This document shows, one piece after another, positions 7,270-9,167 of a stretch of 9,167 nt of DNA. Position 1 is the stretch's first letter; each line of letters starts with the position of its first letter. Below the pieces are notes generated by a model. That model searched no databases, was not told the DNA's origin, and saw only the letters and a program-made list of their open reading frames with translations. This DNA comes from Pseudomonadota bacterium (GTDB lineage Bacteria; Pseudomonadota; Alphaproteobacteria; Rhizobiales; Rhizobiaceae). The position numbers were made by a program, and so were the translations under genes. The stretch is from positions 1 through 9,167 of the forward strand of contig JAEYTV010000485.1 of the NCBI GenBank assembly GCA_023433855.1, read 5' to 3'.

Positions 7270-7826
7270 CCCGGACACTGTTTACCATCACCGTCTCCAG
7301 AACGCTGGCTCGCCGGTCGATTGCTGCGGCGGCCATCCTCACCCTGGTGTCCCACGTCGGCGCACAGCAGCCTGCCTCTCCTGCGCAAACCTCCACCAGC
7401 GACGAGATCCAGAAGTTCTGCACCAACATCGCGGACGCGGCGCGCGACCAGCGTTATCTTCTCCAGAAGGCGGAACTTGAGAAGCTGCAATCCGACGTCG
7501 ACGAACGCATCAGGACGCTTGAGCTGCGCACCGCCGAGTACCAGGACTGGTTGAAGCGCCGTAACGATTTCCTTTCAAGGGCGCAGTCTGGTCTCGTGGA
7601 CATCTTCAAGACCATGAAGCCGGATGCCGCCGCTCCGCAATTGGAAGAGATGAAGATGGAGATCGCAGCTGCGATCATCATGCAACTCCCGGCGCGTCAA
7701 TCAGCCCTCTTCCTGAGCGAAATGGATCCGGAAAAGGCGGGCTTAATTTCTTCCATCATTTCAAGCGCGTCCGACCCGAACACGTCCAAAGCGCGTAGTT
7801 CAGATAATCCGAAAGCACCCTCATGA
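7266..7826 (+). CDS. motE: Periplasmic motility chaperone MotE
   Basis: MotE is the rhizobial chaperone that stabilises the periplasmic motor protein MotC, as shown in Sinorhizobium meliloti. The 186-residue precursor has an N-terminal signal sequence (basic to R17, hydrophobic 18-28, probable cleavage after VGA at residue 33), a Ser/Thr/Pro-rich linker, and a long helical region (about 46-115, KFCTNIADAARDQRYLLQKA then ELEKLQSDVDERIRTLELRT) likely to form a coiled coil. This leads into an MgtE-N-like domain (about 115-165) with IFKTMKPDAAAPQLEEM, AAAIIMQLPARQSALFLSEM and DPEKAGLISSII. The last 20 residues are polar and probably disordered. The only cysteine is C52; I recall a disulfide-linked dimer through Cys53 in the S. 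meliloti protein, which this matches. Position between flgI and flgH, with ATGA overlaps on both sides, supports the call. Confidence 0.9.
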   Translation: MTRTLFTITVSRTLARRSIAAAAILTLVSHVGAQQPASPAQTSTSDEIQKFCTNIADAARDQRYLLQKAELEKLQSDVDERIRTLELRTAEYQDWLKRRNDFLSRAQSGLVDIFKTMKPDAAAPQLEEMKMEIAAAIIMQLPARQSALFLSEMDPEKAGLISSIISSASDPNTSKARSSDNPKAPS

Positions 7827-8542
7827 CGAAACGCATTTACGCCATCATGGCCGTTCTCTTTCTGGCGGGCTGCAATAGCCAGACCGTAAGGGAGATCGGC
7901 AATGCGCCGTCCATGAGCCCGATCGGAAGCGGGCTTCAATATGCCCAGACGACGCAGATGTCCTCCTATCCGAAGCAACCACGCCACCTTGCCAGCGGAT
8001 ATTCGCTCTGGAGCGACAATCAGGCCGCTCTCTTCAAGGATGCGCGCGCCCTGAACGTCGGCGATATCCTCACCGTCGATATCAAGATCAACGACAAGGC
8101 GTCCTTCGATAACGAAACGGAGCGTAGCCGGACCAACTCCACGGGGCTTGGTTGGCAGCTTGGGGTGAGCAACCTCTTCGGCTGGACGCCTAACGCCAAA
8201 GCGACCGGTGATCTGAGCTCCAACTCGGAAACGGACTCAAGCGGCAAGGGATCGACCGAGCGGTCGGAGCAGCTCAAGCTCCTGGTCGCGGCGGTCGTGA
8301 CTGGAATCCTCGAAAACCGCAACCTGCTGATCAGCGGTTCGCAGGAGGTCCGTGTCAATCACGAGATCCGGATCTTGAACGTGGCAGGTATTGTTCGCCC
8401 GCAGGACGTCAACTCCAACAACATGATCTCCTACGAAAAGATCGAGGAAGCACGCATCTCCTACGGCGGTCGCGGTCGCCTGATGGAAGTTCAGCAGCCT
8501 CCGGTCGGCCAGCAGGTCGTCGATCTGTTCTCCCCGTTCTGA
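7823..8542 (+). CDS. flgH: Flagellar L-ring lipoprotein FlgH
   Basis: FlgH forms the L-ring in the outer membrane, the outer bushing of the rod. The 239-residue precursor has a lipoprotein signal peptide with lipobox LAGC (residues 14-17), so Cys17 should be lipidated; the next residues N18 and S19 do not suggest inner-membrane retention. Family blocks follow: SLWSDNQAALFKDARALNVG, DILTVDIKINDKASFDNETE, the Gly/Ser-rich FGWTPNAKATGDLSS and GKGSTERSEQLKLLVAAVVT, then NLLISGSQEVRVNHEIRILN, VAGIVRPQDVNSNNMISYEK and the ending GQQVVDLFSPF. The length is usual. Its start overlaps the motE stop (ATGA, 7823-7826). A 41-base gap separates it from fliL. Confidence 0.97.
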   Translation: MTKRIYAIMAVLFLAGCNSQTVREIGNAPSMSPIGSGLQYAQTTQMSSYPKQPRHLASGYSLWSDNQAALFKDARALNVGDILTVDIKINDKASFDNETERSRTNSTGLGWQLGVSNLFGWTPNAKATGDLSSNSETDSSGKGSTERSEQLKLLVAAVVTGILENRNLLISGSQEVRVNHEIRILNVAGIVRPQDVNSNNMISYEKIEEARISYGGRGRLMEVQQPPVGQQVVDLFSPF

Positions 8543-8583
8543 TCGGCGGGCGGGACGGCCCTTGAAGTGAAGGTTTGAAGGTC

Positions 8584-9093
8584 ATGGCGGAAGAAGCACA
8601 ACCAGCCAACGGCAGCAGGAAGAGCGGCCCTGTGATGCTTATCGCGGGCGTGGTGATCCTGACGCTGGTGGGCGCAGGCGGCGGCTGGGCGGTCGGCACC
8701 ATGATCGCGCCCAAGGGTCCGGCTTCCGAGGTCAGGCACGAAGAAGTCGCCGCAGATGGGGCAGGCGAAGGCAAGAAGGAAGAGGGGCTTCCTCGCATTT
8801 CGACGGAGGCAAACGGCGTTGTCCTCCTGGAGCCGATCACGACCAATCTGGCCTATCCCACTGAGAACTGGATAAGGCTCGAGGTTGCGCTGGCCTTCAA
8901 GGGACCGCCGGAGCTACCCTTGGCCGAAGACATCCATCAGGACATCCTCGCCTACATGCGTACGGTCTCGCTGCAGCAGATCGAGGGTCCACGTGGGTTT
9001 CAGTACCTGAAGGACGATCTCGAGGAACGCGTTGACCTGCGATCGCAAGGCAAGGTGGCCAAGGTGATGCTCCGTACATTCGTCATCGAATAA
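8584..9093 (+). CDS. fliL: Flagellar basal body-associated protein FliL
   Basis: FliL is a single-pass inner-membrane protein that associates with the MotAB stator and supports torque or stator stability. The 169-residue product has a short cytoplasmic start with GSRKSG (10-15), one membrane segment (16-40, PVMLIAGVVILTLVGAGGGW then AVGTM), a charged Glu/Lys/Gly linker (about 48-70) and the periplasmic FliL domain (about 78-169) with LEPITTNLAYPTENWIRLEV, then HQDILAYMRTVSLQQIEGPR and GFQYLKDDLEERV; the end VMLRTFVIE is typical of rhizobial FliL. ATG 8584 is preferred over an in-frame TTG at 8575, with AAGG at 8570-8573 as ribosome site. It is the last gene of the operon here: a strong terminator begins 16 bases after its stop, where fliP usually follows in relatives. 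Confidence 0.92.
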   Translation: MAEEAQPANGSRKSGPVMLIAGVVILTLVGAGGGWAVGTMIAPKGPASEVRHEEVAADGAGEGKKEEGLPRISTEANGVVLLEPITTNLAYPTENWIRLEVALAFKGPPELPLAEDIHQDILAYMRTVSLQQIEGPRGFQYLKDDLEERVDLRSQGKVAKVMLRTFVIE

Positions 9094-9108
9094 CAATTCC
9101 CGACCGGG

Positions 9109-9154
9109 ACAAAACAAAAGCGGCCGAAAGGATTTCCGGCCGCTTTTGTTTTGT
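9109..9154. terminator. Bidirectional intrinsic terminator after fliL
   Basis: A perfect 18-bp inverted repeat (9109-9126 and 9137-9154) flanks a 10-base loop. The GC-rich core CGGCCG/CGGCCG is bordered by an A-rich left side (ACAAAACAAAAG) and the matching T-rich right side (CTTTTGTTTTGT), so a stem followed by U-rich RNA forms when read from either strand. This is the classic shape of a rho-independent terminator that works both ways and suggests a convergent gene beyond the window. The remaining 13 bases hold nothing recognisable. Confidence 0.9.
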
Positions 9155-9167
9155 GCGGGTTCTTGCG

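Noticed and set aside
8548..8561. Small inverted repeat GGGC/GCCC between flgH and fliL
   Set aside because: Only 4 bp with a 6-base loop and no T run; expected by chance in GC-rich DNA.
8575..8583. TTG as start of fliL
   Set aside because: ATG follows three codons later with suitable spacing from AAGG at 8570-8573; the TTG adds only Met-Lys-Val.
1..9167. Search for an undescribed defence, mobile or biosynthetic system
   Set aside because: Every gene but two belongs to a named flagellar family, gene order matches rhizobial motility operons, and there are no repeats arrays, insertion sequences, integrases or toxin-like genes.

Overview
This window is a densely packed flagellar operon from an alphaproteobacterium, most likely of the order Hyphomicrobiales (Rhizobiales) and close to Rhizobium, Agrobacterium and Sinorhizobium. 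Three things support this: a motE gene between flgI and flgH, which is a rhizobial feature; a DUF1217 gene directly before flgF; and the gene order flgF-fliI-(unknown)-flgB-flgC-fliE-flgG-flgA-flgI-motE-flgH-fliL, which matches the motility region I recall for those genera. The DNA is GC-rich (about 60% by eye) and uniform, with no sign of foreign insertion, mobile elements, CRISPR or RNA genes.

Layout, all on the + strand. Positions 1-112 hold no supportable gene, but include a short GC-rich hairpin. Positions 113-889 encode a DUF1217 protein, followed by flgF (891-1628, proximal rod), fliI (1649-3046, export ATPase), an unnamed membrane-anchored protein (3053-3628), flgB (3682-4068), flgC (4073-4492) and fliE (4489-4824) for the rod and its base, flgG (4842-5645, distal rod), flgA (5663-6145, P-ring chaperone), flgI (6142-7269, P-ring), motE (7266-7826, chaperone of the MotC motor protein), flgH (7823-8542, L-ring lipoprotein) and fliL (8584-9093, stator-associated membrane protein). 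A perfect 18-bp inverted repeat at 9109-9154 looks like a bidirectional terminator and ends the operon.

The genes build the section of the flagellum that crosses the periplasm: FliI helps power export, FliE/FlgB/FlgC/FlgF/FlgG stack into the rod, FlgA helps assemble FlgI into the P-ring, FlgH forms the L-ring, and MotE and FliL support the stator. Four junctions are ATGA stop/start overlaps (flgC-fliE, flgA-flgI, flgI-motE, motE-flgH), which points to translational coupling. No clear promoter is visible, so transcription probably enters from upstream of the window.

I found no wholly new system. The points most worth a second look are the unnamed protein in the slot where many bacteria carry fliJ, a hairpin enclosing the flgB ribosome binding site and start codon, the DUF1217 protein, and a terminator directly after fliL where rhizobial operons usually continue into fliP.
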